The notes beneath the pieces are model-generated. The model was not told the DNA's origin. It was given only the letters and a program-made list of their open reading frames with translations, and did not search any database. Shown here one piece after another: positions 23,448 to 35,209 of a stretch of DNA of 64,000 bases (position 1 is its first letter; each line of letters opens with the position of its first letter). Origin of the DNA: Pachypanchax playfairii (taxonomy: Eukaryota; Chordata; Actinopteri; Cyprinodontiformes; Aplocheilidae); the NCBI GenBank assembly GCA_006937955.1, contig SSNP01000041.1, positions 2,119,850 to 2,183,849 of the forward strand, read 5' to 3'. The position numbers and the translations under genes were made by a program.

Positions 23448-24795
23448 ATGTTAATGCCATTGCAAACTGGTTGACTGAATGGATTCGTGTAGGTCCAGCT
23501 GTGCCAAAAAAAAACTGTGAGGGTTTATTCTCTGGCCATTCTTGGAGGTCTGATCAAGGCTTTCACTTCTCATCCTGATCTGAAGAACTACATTAACAAA
23601 TGTTGGACACTTTTTCAATCTATAAACACCTCGGAATATTCAGGCGTAAATAATAACTTTGATCTTACTGCTACATCTTTATAAGCCCGTGCAGTTCTGA
23701 TCAGAAGTGAACCTCTTCAGTCTTCATCTCACATATCAGGACATATTGTTTTAAAAATCATCTGGTGCTCAGCAGGTTTAAAAATGAGTTCAATCCAACA
23801 TCAGATGGACAACAAGATGATATATTAGATATGGTACAGTCATGATCCACTGCAACACTTGTTTTTTTACATACATTTGATCATTTTGGTTCAAACTTTT
23901 GCTGTTGGACAGATGACCTCATATCTGACTCTAGAAGACTTTGGTTTACAGAGGACTTCATGGTGGACTCAGGAACTGGAAGGTGTCCAGGTTCTGTGGC
24001 TGGAAAACAAGTCTCAGATTGTTTGAAGCTAAATTCGTCGTATTTAAGAAGCAGTCAGTTTCTTAACAACTCACATGTTGACACTTATTTAATGAGCTAC
24101 TTTTCTTTTCAGGTAAACAAATATTGTAAAAAACTTTGTGACAGACTTTGTTTTTCTAAAACTGCAGCATCTTCCTGATATAACGACATTGTAGATTTGA
24201 GCAGGAAAACCAGCGTTAGTCCTTTACCAGGTGAAGGGATCCACTCCTGATTCTGATACTGCAGTAAGATGGCCTGTCATGTTTATTTACAATATCACAA
24301 GGAAACTGTTTAAATCAGCAGCTGTGGAGTTTTACAAAATTAGATTTTAATCATAAAGAAAAAATCTAAACTATAAAAACACTGAAGCCTGTGAAAAGAT
24401 AAAAACAAATACATTTTATAAACGGATTCATCTTTATATTAAAAAATTATACACATTTTAAATGTGATGTCATACATTTTGAGAATGAAATAAAACTTGA
24501 GATATTGATTTAAAAAAAAAAATCTATATTTGACTCAATAACTGAATGTCAGAATCTTGTAAAATCATTTTCATTCCAATTCAGTCCAACAGGTGACTGC
24601 AGGTGTGATCACACTCTAAACTTTCAGCTAAACAATTATAAACAACAATAAAATATTTTAGTAGAGTAGATTAATACAGTTTAATTAGAGATAAAAACCA
24701 CTAAATTCAGTGAAAAAAAAAAAGATTTGAACATGAAAAAACTAGTTAAAAACAAGCCAGTTTTAATTTGTGAACTCTTGTGTCACTTTAAGGTC
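23448..24795. other. Intergenic DNA and 3' flank of the ZNF gene at 24796
   Basis: 23448-24300 has no gene I can support. 24340-24795 is homologous to 49360-49600 and 50150-50363 downstream of the ZNF gene at 50364. It contains a LINE scrap (CCAACAGGTGACTGCAGGTG at about 24588). The two family-2 genes therefore share a 3' flank that once held the LINE. Confidence 0.5.
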
Positions 24796-26144
24796 TTAAT
24801 GACCCGCTAAACTTTTTTTCTCCCCTGTGTGGATTCTCATGTGTTTGTTTAAAGTTCCCATTGATCTAAATCTTTTACCACAAAGTCCACATACAAAAGG
24901 TTTTTCTCCTGTGTGGATTCTCATGTGTGAGTTTAAAGATCCCTTCTCAGAGAATCTTTGTTTACAATCATTACACTCAAATGGTTTCTGTCCTGAATGG
25001 ATCCTCATGTGCAAAGTTAAATGTTCTTTCCTACTAAATCTTTGTTCACAAACATCACACAAAAAGGGTTTCTGTCCTGTGTGGGTTCTCTGGTGTCTGT
25101 TTAAAGTTCCCTTCTCGAGAAATTTTTGACCACAAATTTCACATTCAAAAGGTTTCTGTCCAGTATGGAGTTTCATGTGTCTGTTTAAAGTGTCCTTCAC
25201 GCAATATTTTTGACCACAAAGTTCACATTCAAAAGGTTTTTCTCCTGTGTGGATTCTCTTGTGTCTGTTTAAACTTCCCCTCTGACTAAATCTTTGTCCA
25301 CAAACATCACAAATAAAAAGTTTCTGTCCTGTGTGAATTCTCATGTGTGTGTTTAAAGTTCCCTTCTGACTAAATCTTTGTCCACAAAGTTCACATTCAA
25401 ATTGTTTATCTCCTGTGTGGATTCTCATGTGTATGTTCAGATGACTTTGTGTGTTAAATATTTTACCACAGTCATCGCAACTAAATGATTTCAGACTTTT
25501 CTGGACTTTTCCGTTTGGATCTACAGTTTTGTCATGAAAACTTTTCTTGTTATCCAAACAGTTTGTAGACTTTGTCCTTAAATGACATGTCATGTGACTC
25601 TGAAGCGCCCTCTTGTGGAGAAATTGTTTTTCACACTCAGAGCAGCTAAATGTGTTGACAGTGTTTATGTCTGACTCAGAAGCTCTGCTCTCCTTCCGGT
25701 CATTGTCACTGTCTTCAGTTTTAGAACCGGAGTCTGAGCGCTCAGATTCCAGATTTACATCATCATCATCTCCGCTGACTTCAGTCTCTGAAGAGATGGA
25801 AGTCTCTTCATCAGTGTTTAGATCTGAGTTCCTACCAGTTTCTGCTCCATCAGTATTTGTTGTCATCTGATCAGCTGAGCTGCTGGTTGGAACATCTCGG
25901 TCTTCCATTTCCTGCTGATGAAGCTGTGAGAACAGAGGTTTCTCTTCATCATCCTCACTTTTTATACTCACTGGAAACATGGTGGTATCCGTCTCCTCCT
26001 TCACACTGAGATGCTCTCCTTCCAGACAGGTCCAGAGTTCCTCCTCTTCCTCCTTCATATGCAGGGGTTCTGGTTCCTGCTGGTCCACAGCAGCACTCTG
26101 TTCTGAAGGAGCACTGTTTCTAACCAGCAGCGTCTGTTGAACAA
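24796..26144 (-). CDS. C2H2 zinc-finger protein, family 2 (9 fingers), main exon
   Basis: The large 3' exon begins after an acceptor (TTTCCTCTGCAG) at 26145 with VVQQTLLVRN in phase 1 and ends at 24796, giving about 448 residues. It has a DQQEPEPLHMKEEEEELW acidic segment, then EETDTTMFPVSIK, then a long Ser/Asp/Glu-rich stretch. A first atypical finger (FSCSECEKQF) stands apart and is followed by eight fingers with HTGQKPFEC-type linkers. The linkers (QK instead of EK) and helices (SQKGTLNRH) separate it from family 1; the closest relative is 50364-52285. It is probably nuclear and DNA-binding. The first coding exon is not identified. The upstream duplicate exon is dead (26145-26481). Confidence 0.8.
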
Positions 26145-26481
26145 CTGCAGAGGAAACTGAAGAGATGGAAGTCTCTTCATCAGTGTTTAGATCTGAGTTC
26201 CTCCCAGTTTCTGCTCCCTCACCAGTTTCTGTTGTCATCTGATCAGCTGAGCTGCTGGTTGGAACATCTCGGTCTTCCATTTCCTGCTGATGAAGCTGTG
26301 AGAACAGAGGTTTCTCCTCATCATCCTCAATCTTTATACTCACTGGAAACATGGTGGTATCAGTCTCTTCCTTCACACTGAGCTGCTCTCTATCCAGACT
26401 GGTCTAGAATTCCTCTTGTTCCTCCTCCATGTGGAGGCTCTGCGTCGTGCTTGTTTCTAACCAGCAGTATCTGTTGAACAC
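26145..26481 (-). pseudogene. Duplicated, dead copy of the exon start
   Basis: A 337-bp tandem duplication repeats the acceptor and the first part of the exon (VQQILLVRN, MEEEQEE, KEETDTTMFPVSIK, SSSADQMTTE, TDEETSISS). This upstream copy has lost the NSAPSEQ…EP segment, changing frame, and has TAG stops in both relevant frames near 26390-26405. The downstream copy keeps its own acceptor. A transcript that skips to it would still encode a full finger protein. Confidence 0.75.
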
Positions 26482-27083
26482 CTGCAGGAAACAGGGAAAC
26501 ACAAAATGTAAATTAGGATCAACTATAGCTTATTCCCTATAGTTTGCACAATCTATCATTAAAATAGAATAAGAGTGTCTCTGCAAAGCAAGTAGAAATT
26601 ATTTCAACGTGATGTCAGGGGAAATAGATCACGTGATCAATACACTTTCATAAAACAATATTCTGTGACAAAGTTCTTAGTCTTTGTATTTTTCTAGAAT
26701 GTGTTTTCTTTTAATTCATCCGAGACTGTTCCATAACTCAACCTTTGATATTCAAAATACTTATTTTTTTAGAGTTGTTCTTACATAATTTATAGCTTCA
26801 TTATTAAATTTAGTTATTAAATTACATATTCTGACTCTTTAAATAACTCTTGATTTTAAATCATGTGATGTATTGCAATAAATATTTGTTCTGTTTTAAG
26901 TATAAACCAAATTCTGAAAATGTATAACTTGTATTTTAGTAAGTTAATATTCATATATCCTGCATTCAGGAATCCTGAAATTAATTTTCAGACTTTAATA
27001 TTGTCCAAAAAAAACTTATATTATGCTAAATCAATGTTTTGGAGCTTTTAACCATGTTGTGATGCGGGCGCTTCAGGGGCGAA
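26482..27083. other. AT-rich intron or upstream DNA
   Basis: No exon or repeat that I can support. It is presumably the intron upstream of the family-2 gene. Confidence 0.4.
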
Positions 27084-27813
27084 TGGGGAGCCACAGTCTC
27101 CTCCCCTTCCGGTTGGCCCATGGGCCCCCTGAACAAAGAAATAATGAATGGAAGTCAATGGCGCGATAAAAGTTATTTTCTGATCCGCTTTGTCTTACAC
27201 CCTGAATCACACATATGCTGTGCCGCAATTTAAATGATAAATAATGATGTATGTTTTGACCGGGTCTGTCAAGTGGATTCAGATTTATTTAATTTTAAAA
27301 TTTCGTAATTAAAATGACTACAACTGGAAAGTCGCACATATGACGTCATAGCACAATCTCCCGAGTCTCAATGCTGCCTTTTCCCTCGTTTTTACGCAAC
27401 AATGCTGGAGTGTTTTGTACCAATATGTCGCCACAAAACTAGTTGTTTAATGCTTCGTCCTTCGTCCTGATAGAAGGAGGTGAAGCTCGCTAAACTCACC
27501 GTCATTGTTCCTATTCTGATTCTTCTTCTCCTTCTGAGCGGTATGGTGACGTCAATTTTGCGAGACAAGTGGTTGTAGTCTACAACGTGTCTTCACACAA
27601 AATATAAAATAGCTTTAGCCGCGTGTTGAAAATGATCGCTTTCTCAGCATCAAAACATGTCTTTACAACTCATGGGCATCATATGTTCGATCTATGGTGC
27701 ATTTCAATCTGGATCAGAAAATTACTTTTATCGCTCCATTAACTTTCATTCGTTATTTTTTCGTCCAGGGGACCCATGGACCGGAAGTAGAATGGCGTGA
27801 CTGTGGCTCCCCA
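27084..27813. mobile_element. 730-bp element with ~100-bp inverted ends
   Basis: The left end, TGGGGAGCCACAGTC…, and the right end, …GACTGTGGCTCCCCA, are inverted copies for about 100 bp. The match continues through CATGGGCCCCCTG / CAGGGGACCCATG and GCGATAAAAGT / ACTTTTATCGC to TCTGATCC / GGATCAGA. The interior has no transposase. It is a non-autonomous DNA transposon. It lies where the first coding exon of the family-2 ZNF gene would be expected. No target duplication was recognised. Confidence 0.8.
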
Positions 27814-28440
27814 TGACCAGAAGGGGAGGCACACTGGAGAGGTGGTGGCTGCTCAGGCCGAAGTGACGTCAAGGTGTGAGGTTCGCTCACCGCCGCTTGC
27901 AGCTTTAATATTAAACTTATTACTTTTTAAAACCCACTTCGACTCTTGGTAAATAATTATTCCACAACACTGACATCAAACAGCGTGTCAACAACAACTG
28001 GCTTCAACATGTTAACATGTAGCACTCAGCAACATGGCGGCCGCACGAGTCACATTTTCAAACTTTGTCCGGTTCCAGAGTCTCTAATAGAGACTCTCTA
28101 AGTGTAAAAGAACATAAAATGTGTGAAGTTGTTTCCATGTTGTCAGAGCGGATGGAGGGACCGCAGTTTAACAGACAAACAAGAAGCCCCCAGAGTAAAC
28201 ACGTGTCTAGTCCAATACTTCCTCATTGTAAGACTCCTGTGTGTTTTAGCTTCAGGTTCATATTTACAGCTGCATTTTGTTACATTTACACTGTCTATAG
28301 AACAAAAACTGCTTCAAACAAACACCAGAAAACATCTACCTGTTCTCACAGCGAAGCACGGACGGACAGCGCAGGCGCACTGGGGTCAACAGAACTGGCA
28401 ATCTCTTAAAGAGACAGTAACTCTTTTCGCTCTAAAATGC
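27814..28440 (-). promoter_or_regulatory. Family-2 ZNF promoter block (YY1 + NRF1 motifs)
   Basis: A YY1-like AACATGGCGGCC lies at 28031-28042 and an NRF1-like AGCGCAGGCGCA at 28368-28379. Homologous blocks are at 44975-45190 and 56200-56625. The block lies upstream of the minus-strand gene at 24796, with NRF1 distal and YY1 proximal. Core factors of this kind suit a broadly active CpG-type promoter. The transcription start is not fixed by sequence. Confidence 0.55.
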
Positions 28441-29180
28441 ACATGGATATAATAAACAAAAAATAATTTGAAAAAAAACATGTAAATCTACTCCTGTGAG
28501 ACAGAACATAGATAGAATACAGTAATTGTTAAATAACAATAAATAAACGTGAGGAGTATGAATTAAATAACAAAGATATATATTTTTAGTTTTTATAACT
28601 TTTTTCTGTGAATCTGTACATAATAGCCTGCTCAATTTAACCAGTTCTTCAACCAAAACACAGCACTCTTTTGTACATGCGCAATGCTCAGTGTTTTCAT
28701 GTGCTCAATTGTGTTTGAGGAAAACCACGTTATTATTCAAACACGGTCAACCCTATTTCAAACAGCCCTGGTAAACATTTTCCTTAGTCTGTCATATGTC
28801 TGACTGTGATACAGAACTCCAGCAAGCAAAAATTGTCCATAATTCCAGAAGCAGCTGCTTAGATTTCCATATAATTCAACAAGCGCAAGTCAATGTGAAG
28901 CTTATTTTTGTGTAATTTGTTTTTCTTCAATCCTGTTGTTTGCTTCAAGCTCGTGTCCTCCTCCTTCACCCCAGCAGCTGCCAGCAGTGTTTCGGCAGGT
29001 TGCATTCAGAGTCATAACATATTACTTTTTTCAGGTTATTTTAATACTCTGATGAAAAATAACTTTATCAAGAAAGAACTTCAGTCAGACAGAGAGATGC
29101 AGTTTCAATAAGCTTTGCAAAGGAGAGCATTCAAGTGAGATGTTGATACAACTCTGATGTGCTCGTCCTCGCTCTGCCCT
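28441..29180. other. AT-rich intergenic DNA
   Basis: There is no supported gene or repeat before the polyadenylation signal of the next gene. Confidence 0.4.
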
Positions 29181-29186
29181 TTTATT
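29181..29186 (-). promoter_or_regulatory. Polyadenylation signal AATAAA
   Basis: AATAAA on the minus strand, about 110 bp after the stop codon at 29298. It supports the 3' end of the nine-exon secreted-protein gene. Confidence 0.6.
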
Positions 29187-29297
29187 CACAAAGATACATG
29201 ACATCCCAAGACAGCAGAAAGTAAACCCTCCCCCTTGGGGTTTAAAAGCTCCCCTCCCTCTGCCACCTCTAAACAAGCTAACATAGCATTAGCCTGT

Positions 29298-31930
29298 TTA
29301 GGCTAAATGATTAGCAACCAGCTGGTTTAGAAGGCGCAGCTGCTGGTTCTGGTTCTCAATCACCATGCGCAGATTTTGGACCACGTTGGCTGGGCAGCCT
29401 GTGGAGGAAGTCAGACATGTGTCAAAATAAAAGCTGTTTATGGTTGTGATATATTTCTTGAGTGTGAACAAGTGTGGACTCACCTCCTCCACTGGTTGGA
29501 TCAGTGTCTTTAGCAGCTGTGAACGTGTCAGTAAAGTCATGTTAGAAACATCCTGTTGTGTGTGAGCAGGTTTCACTCTGATACACAGTCAAACAAAGTG
29601 ATTCATTAATCTGTGATCAAATCCAGTTTCAAGACCTCAAACTAGTGGTTTGATCCAAACCTGATTAAAGAAAGAAGTTACTTTATGCTTTACATACTCC
29701 ACATGTCCACATGGTGGCGCTCTTTAGCCAACAGTCAATCAGGATCCTAACCTTTAATCAGAGTTCGTTAAGAGAAGGGGGTGGGGCAGGGAGGTCGTTT
29801 AGCCGTATAACAGCTGGTATTACAGTGAGGACTGAACCTGTTCTAGTATCACAAACAGTTTAAGAACCGCTTGGACCAGAAACCAGAGGTTCAGCATCAC
29901 AGACATGTCTAACGTATGAACCATGTAGGAAGATGAAGACATCAGGGTCAGTTTTACCTGGACGGAGAGCGTCCTCCAGTCTGAATCCAGAGTCATCTGA
30001 TAATAAAAACACATTTTACACATGTGTGATGTAGTTTTGACTCTGCTGATGTGTGTGTTGGAGGTCAACTCACTTCCTCCACTGGCTTTGGATGTTTGGA
30101 GTTCTGAGGATGAAGAGAAACTGGATTTACTGACAGCAGCTGGAATCAATGCCAAAGTCCAGATCCAGCAGCACATTCAGAGAATACATGAAACAGGTAA
30201 ATGTTAGGTCCATTTTTGGAGTCAATGTAAATAAAGTGTCACCTGCTGCAGTGGGCTGAACGGGGTTGGTCACGCTTCCTGTGAGAAACAGAACAAAATT
30301 TAAAGAAACAGCTTCCTTTGAGTTGTAGAACATCTGGAATACATGATGTTTAACAATAAAAAGTTATTTTAGTTACAAGTTACTTTATCAGGTAAATGAA
30401 TAAAAACTGTAGTTCAGTTTTAAATAAATAAAGTTAGACTTTGGAAAAGAGGCTTAAAGTCTGTGATTTATGAGTTTGATCATTCATCATTATTAATAAA
30501 AAAGCAGGATTCAACATGAACACAGCAGTTTTTAGTATTTTTTAATAAACTGCATTAAGTTTTTTGTTTTCCATCCTGATTCAGATAAACAAAGCAGGGC
30601 GTTACCCATCAATTCAAGATCACTCACCTTTTCCACGGAGCGTATCAAACAAACTGATTCCTGTTAGAAACACAAAGACAAAACACTTCTAATCTCTGAG
30701 CCAGTCGAGGAACATCAGACTGGAACACTGAGTGTGTTGCAAGATCTTTCTTAATCAGGACTTAAATCCTGAAATCCCACCTCGGATCTAATGCGGATCA
30801 CCATTACAACACGGATCACCACACCTCACTAATAATTATCACAACGTGTTCTACGGGCACTTGGTGGAAGATACATTTGGTCTCTGATTAAACCAAGAAG
30901 TTTCTGCTGACTCACCGCTCCAACGCTTGGGCCGATTCACAGCCGGGACCGCTTGGTGATCTGGGAGCAAAAATATGGAGGTCAAACAGAATCAGTATCA
31001 TTTTGTGGACTTTTTTTTTTAACCTCAACTGCTGTTTCACTCCCTTTCAGTCCAGTTCTTGTCTCTGACCATTTCAGAAGATGTTTTATTTGTTTGAAAA
31101 ATACTTTTCTTTTTTAAAATGATCAATAAAAAAGGAGGAAATGGTACCCGTTTCTAAAAAAAAAAAAAAGACCATCAGAAAAGCTGAAAAGCTAGAGACA
31201 GAAGATTCTCTGATACTGTTGTGCATTTTCAAATATCCTGTAAATATTCATTACAGGAAGTTAAACTGAATTCTACTTTCTTGAGTTTTGGTGATGTTAT
31301 TTTTCCTCCTCTGAGGATCCTTTAAGTCAATCCTCAAATCTCATCCCTTAATCTGCTTCATCCCTGATCAAAACAACCAAATATTCTGTCATTAGATAAC
31401 AGTCTAATCTTTTTAAATATTAATTATTTATTTTTTAATGTTTTTCCCCATATAATAATGATCAAAGGGTGATGCGAGGCATTTAAAGGTTAAATCCTTG
31501 AATGTTTGGTGCCTTCAGGTAACTCTGAATAACCCTGTAATTTAGAACATCATACCAGCTGCTTGAGTCCAGACAGGAAGACGCAGTGATATATATAGTT
31601 TTCATGGATCAGTTTTGTCTTGTCATTATAAACAGCCATGTTGTGGTTAGAAGTTCAAGTCAGATCAGACTGGGATGATTTTAATGTTTGAAGTATGTGA
31701 GTCTACTTTAGATCACTCACCATCATCTGAGGGTTCAGCTGGATCTCCTCCTGCAGGAGACACAGCAGGTCAAATCCAGTTTGTCAAACAGTCGGTTCAA
31801 ACTCTACAAACGGTGATGTTGTTGATTTCTTTTTTCCCAGAAGTGAATTAGGGGGAATAAAAAGATGTTTCCTACCTTTTCCTGACACTCCTCCGGCAGC
31901 CAGAAACAGAAGGAACACTATCTTCATCAT
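29298..31930 (-). CDS. Small secreted protein built from nine coding exons, all introns phase 1
   Basis: Coding exons (minus): 31930-31876, 31750-31721, 30960-30916, 30660-30628, 30278-30243, 30103-30074, 29996-29958, 29516-29484, 29398-29298. Each has AG/GT borders and each intron is phase 1; together they give 133 residues. Exon 1 encodes a signal peptide (MMKIVFLLFLAAGGVSG). Exons 2-8 are 30-45 bp and encode short polar segments such as GGDPAEPSDD and SVTNPVQPTAA. The last exon encodes GCPANVVQNLRM followed by a Gln/Asn/Leu-rich amphipathic helix that could oligomerise. A TATA-like box and AATAAA frame the gene. I do not recognise the product. It is probably extracellular. The exon chain is inferred from splice signals and consistent phase, not from a homologue; one or two exons may be missed or optional. 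Confidence 0.72.
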
Positions 31931-31975
31931 GTTGATCAGATGTTTGTGTGTCAGCTGTGAATTCAGAGAGAGGAT

Positions 31976-31983
31976 CTTTTAAA
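31976..31983 (-). promoter_or_regulatory. TATA-like box
   Basis: TTTAAAAG on the minus strand, 46 bp upstream of the ATG at 31930. It predicts a short 5' leader of about 20 bases. Confidence 0.5.
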
Positions 31984-32494
31984 CAGCAGACTGGGTGTGT
32001 CAGTTCTTATCACGGGTAGATTGAGACACAACAACCACAGCCATTAGAGGTTAAAAAGCTTTGTGTTGCATCAGGATTGTAACATCTGAGGAGCCACGCC
32101 TTTAGTTTGTTGATTGAGACTCTCTGTTGTTTGTGTCACAATCACAGTTCTATTTACCTGGTACATTCACATGTAACATGCATGTATTGATTATTATAAA
32201 GGTTGATTTCCTCCTTAATAATACCCATATAGGATCACTGTTCTTAAGAGATAGTTCTTCCCTCCTGGAGCTCAGAAATGGTGTTAATATCACATTATAT
32301 ATTTTATATAATGTCTCTAAAGATGAATGTAAACATATTTGATAGACATTCACTCCCTAAACACACACAGCCAGTGAATTGTAATCACAACTGATCACAT
32401 CATTCAAGATTACATCAAGGTTTTCTAATATTTTAAAGCCCTGATACCAGGACACTTTATCCAACGGCACAGTACAACGGGTTCTTACCACCAA
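31984..32494. other. Intergenic DNA
   Basis: Upstream region of the secreted-protein gene. No other feature is seen. Confidence 0.4.
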
Positions 32495-32618
32495 CTTTAA
32501 AGAGTCCATTTTACACAAATTTCATGACTTTGTGGTTATTTCTTAAGTATTAACCTGTAATATGAAATTTTATATCTAAAAAACATCAGGAAACACTGAT
32601 TAACAGACCTTTCAGTCG
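32495..32618 (+). repeat. Dispersed repeat, inverted relative to 3785-3925
   Basis: It matches the reverse complement of an intronic stretch of the first ZNF gene, including TTAAGTATTAACC and AACACTGATTAACAGACC. It ends just before the first exon of the C2HC-family copy and may mark the edge of that mobile unit. Confidence 0.5.
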
Positions 32619-32650
32619 AAGATTCGACTGTACAGCTGACCAAAGGACGG

Positions 32651-35209
32651 GTGGTTCTCCCGGTGTTCCGCTGTGCCCGCGGCTTGACGTCACTCCAGTC
32701 GTTCCACCTGCATCTGAACAGGTTCATCCCCGGTGAGTTGTCCAGCACATTTTCAATACTTTACCTGGCGCTCGCTTTTAAAACTCTGTCCTCTGTGCCA
32801 CGCTGCAGCAACGTCAGCCAGTTGCTGCCACTTCCAGATGTACCTGTTGGAGGGACTGATGGCTAAGGCTGCAGCTGGTGCAGGGGACAAACACGTCAAG
32901 TGCTACCCCAGCCAGAAGCAGCCCACGCTCAGCCACCTGACAGAGCGGCTGCAGCTTCTGAATCTGGCTGTAAGTTACAGCAAGCCTCTGCACTGCTGGA
33001 CAGGTAAGACGGTCACAGCTGCATCAGCAGAAGCAGAAAACTGGGTGTAGACATGAACTACTGACTGCAGAGCTATTCTTCTTTACATCAGGTGAGAACA
33101 TCGAGGTGAGTTACCTGTATTCTCAGACGGGTCGTGAGCTGCAGGTCTTCCCCGATGACTCTGATGAGAGCGGTGCAGACGTGCTGGACGTGGTAGACTC
33201 TCCAGAGGAGTCATCATTGGAGCAGGAGGAGGAGGAGCAGCAGCTCGGAATAGTGTTGGACGAGGGGTTTGAAGAGTTGACGGAGGACTCCTTGGGCCCC
33301 GCTGTCCACACTATGGCTGCTTCTCAGCAGAGCCTCCTGCCTGACTGTCAGGAGGGCCTCCAGCCTGCGTCCCCTGCACCACAGGATACGAACGGAGCGT
33401 CTGGTGAGCATGAGGTAGGTGGCAAGCTTTAAAAGAAAAATAGTCTGTATGGTTATTAACTCCTCATGTCAGAAATGTATTGAATTCAATTGAAATAACT
33501 ATGAAAAATGAGATTTGTTATAAGTACATGGTGGTTGAAAATTAAATGCTTTTCTTTTATTAATATACAAAATAAAGTGAAGTCGTGAAGCTGGCAAACA
33601 TGTTGCTGGAACTAGCCGGGAAGGGCTACCTCACCAACACTACGTGGAGGAGATTGTCAGGCTTTGGCAGAACCTCCCTGATGTAGACAAGGGCCCTGTG
33701 GCGTATCCTCCGTGCTACAGGGACATTCAGACAAAAGGGAGGTTTAAAAAGGCAGAGGCCTACACTCCAGGCACCGTGTCCCGGCCCGGGCTGGAGAGCA
33801 TGAAATGGTGAGTATTTCATTAGTAGGGTGTACATTTCGGGACATGTTCGGTTTGCATTATCTGTCAAACCTCAGCCAAAATAGATTCAGACTTGCCCTC
33901 AAGACCAGGACCACCCTCCAGCTGTTTGAGGTGAACCAGAACACCCTGTCTCAGTGGTACGTTCAAAGCTTCTCTTTTGTTTTGAAGTCTATGCTAAGAA
34001 CAAACCATGACTAAAAATTAACACATCATGTGTGCAGGCATAAGAAATGTGTGGGGGCGGAGGAGGAGAGTGTTCTCAAGCGCGTTCTCGTGCCTCCTCA
34101 GACTCCCGCAGAGGCAAAGGAACCGCTCTTACCTGCTAGGACGCAACGCAGACTGCTGCCGGCTCCGTCCACCTCTGCTGTGTTCCTGCTGCTGCCACCT
34201 CCTGCGGATCGCTGTGCAGCAGGGTCTTCTCGGGCCACAGCTCCCGCAGTCCAAAGAACAGAGATGGCTCCAAGCTGGCCCGTCTCCACCTGATGCTGTT
34301 CCAGGTCCGTCTAGCACGTTCGTCCCTAAGTCCACAGACTGGAGCAGGAGAAAGCTTGAGATGATCCGAGAAGTGGCAGCGAAGGAGGGGCTGGCTTTGA
34401 AGAGACGTCGTGCTCCCTGCTCCAACACCTGCAGCCGCTGTGGACTTCGGAGGATCAAGGAGACGGGCCACAAGGTTTTGAAGAAACCAGACGGGCAGAA
34501 GGCCTACTACTGCCCTGTGGGTGCTGAGGGACGGAGCCCGGAGGAATGGCTGGCCTCTCTCCAGTGAGAATTAATGTAAGTGTTACTAATTCCCTGATTA
34601 AAGAAGACAAATATACAAGCTAACATGAATTAACTGACTGGCCAATGTTGTGGCTCTCAGCTCAAGCTCCAACGCTTTTATTTCTTCTTTCCTGTGTTGT
34701 GTTTTTTTTTTGGGGGGGGATTTCTCTTCAAGAGATGCTTTATGACACTTATGTGCTTTGTCCTTTCTGATCACAAAGCTCAGCGAGGTGTAGTAGACTG
34801 TCAAGACTGCGGCGACTATACGGATGCCCCAGGGCACTTTGTCCACAAAGGTAAAGTGTTCTGCAAATCCACTTCTGAGAGCACACTGGCAGAGTGGATG
34901 AAAGTCCACCTGCCTAGGACCACCAGGTGGCGGTGGCAACTTAGAATGGAGGCCCTGGAGCGAGGACAGGTGAAGCCTCAGAAGCTGAGGATGTGCCAAA
35001 AATGTAACAGACATATGACAAGGGAAACGGGTCACAGCCGGCATGGGCGCAGAAACTTCTGCCAAACCACTGACCCCTCAGGCCTCTCAGTGGTGGAGTG
35101 GCTGCAAGAGCGGAGGAGGGCGCCGCCGGAGGAGGAGGCACAAGTGAGGGCGCCAGCTCAAGAGCCGATGAGGGTGAGGGAGAGGAAGCAGCAGTTTGAT
35201 GGGCCATAA
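32651..35209 (+). pseudogene. C2HC-module fish multicopy family, copy 1 (broken)
   Basis: Traceable exons: 32651-32732; about 32838-33003 (MYLLEGLMAKAAAGAGDKHV, donor GTAAGA); 33092-33414 (GENIEVSYLYSQTGRELQVF then an acidic stretch); about 33580-33807 (VVKLANMLLELAGKGYL, EEIVRLWQNLPD); about 33890-33956 (LKTRTTLQLFEVNQNTLSQW); 34038-34567 (Pro-rich, then CSRCGLRRIKETGH…YYCP…EEWL); and about 34779-35209 with two more modules (CQDC…GHFVHKGKVFC; CQKC…GHSRHGRRNFC…VEWL). Breaks: a one-base loss near 33640, loss of the first half of the fifth exon compared with 60058-60297, and a frame change near 34290. It resembles uncharacterised multi-copy teleost proteins that I recall only in outline. Role unknown; the Cys/His pattern suggests zinc binding. 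Confidence 0.68.
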
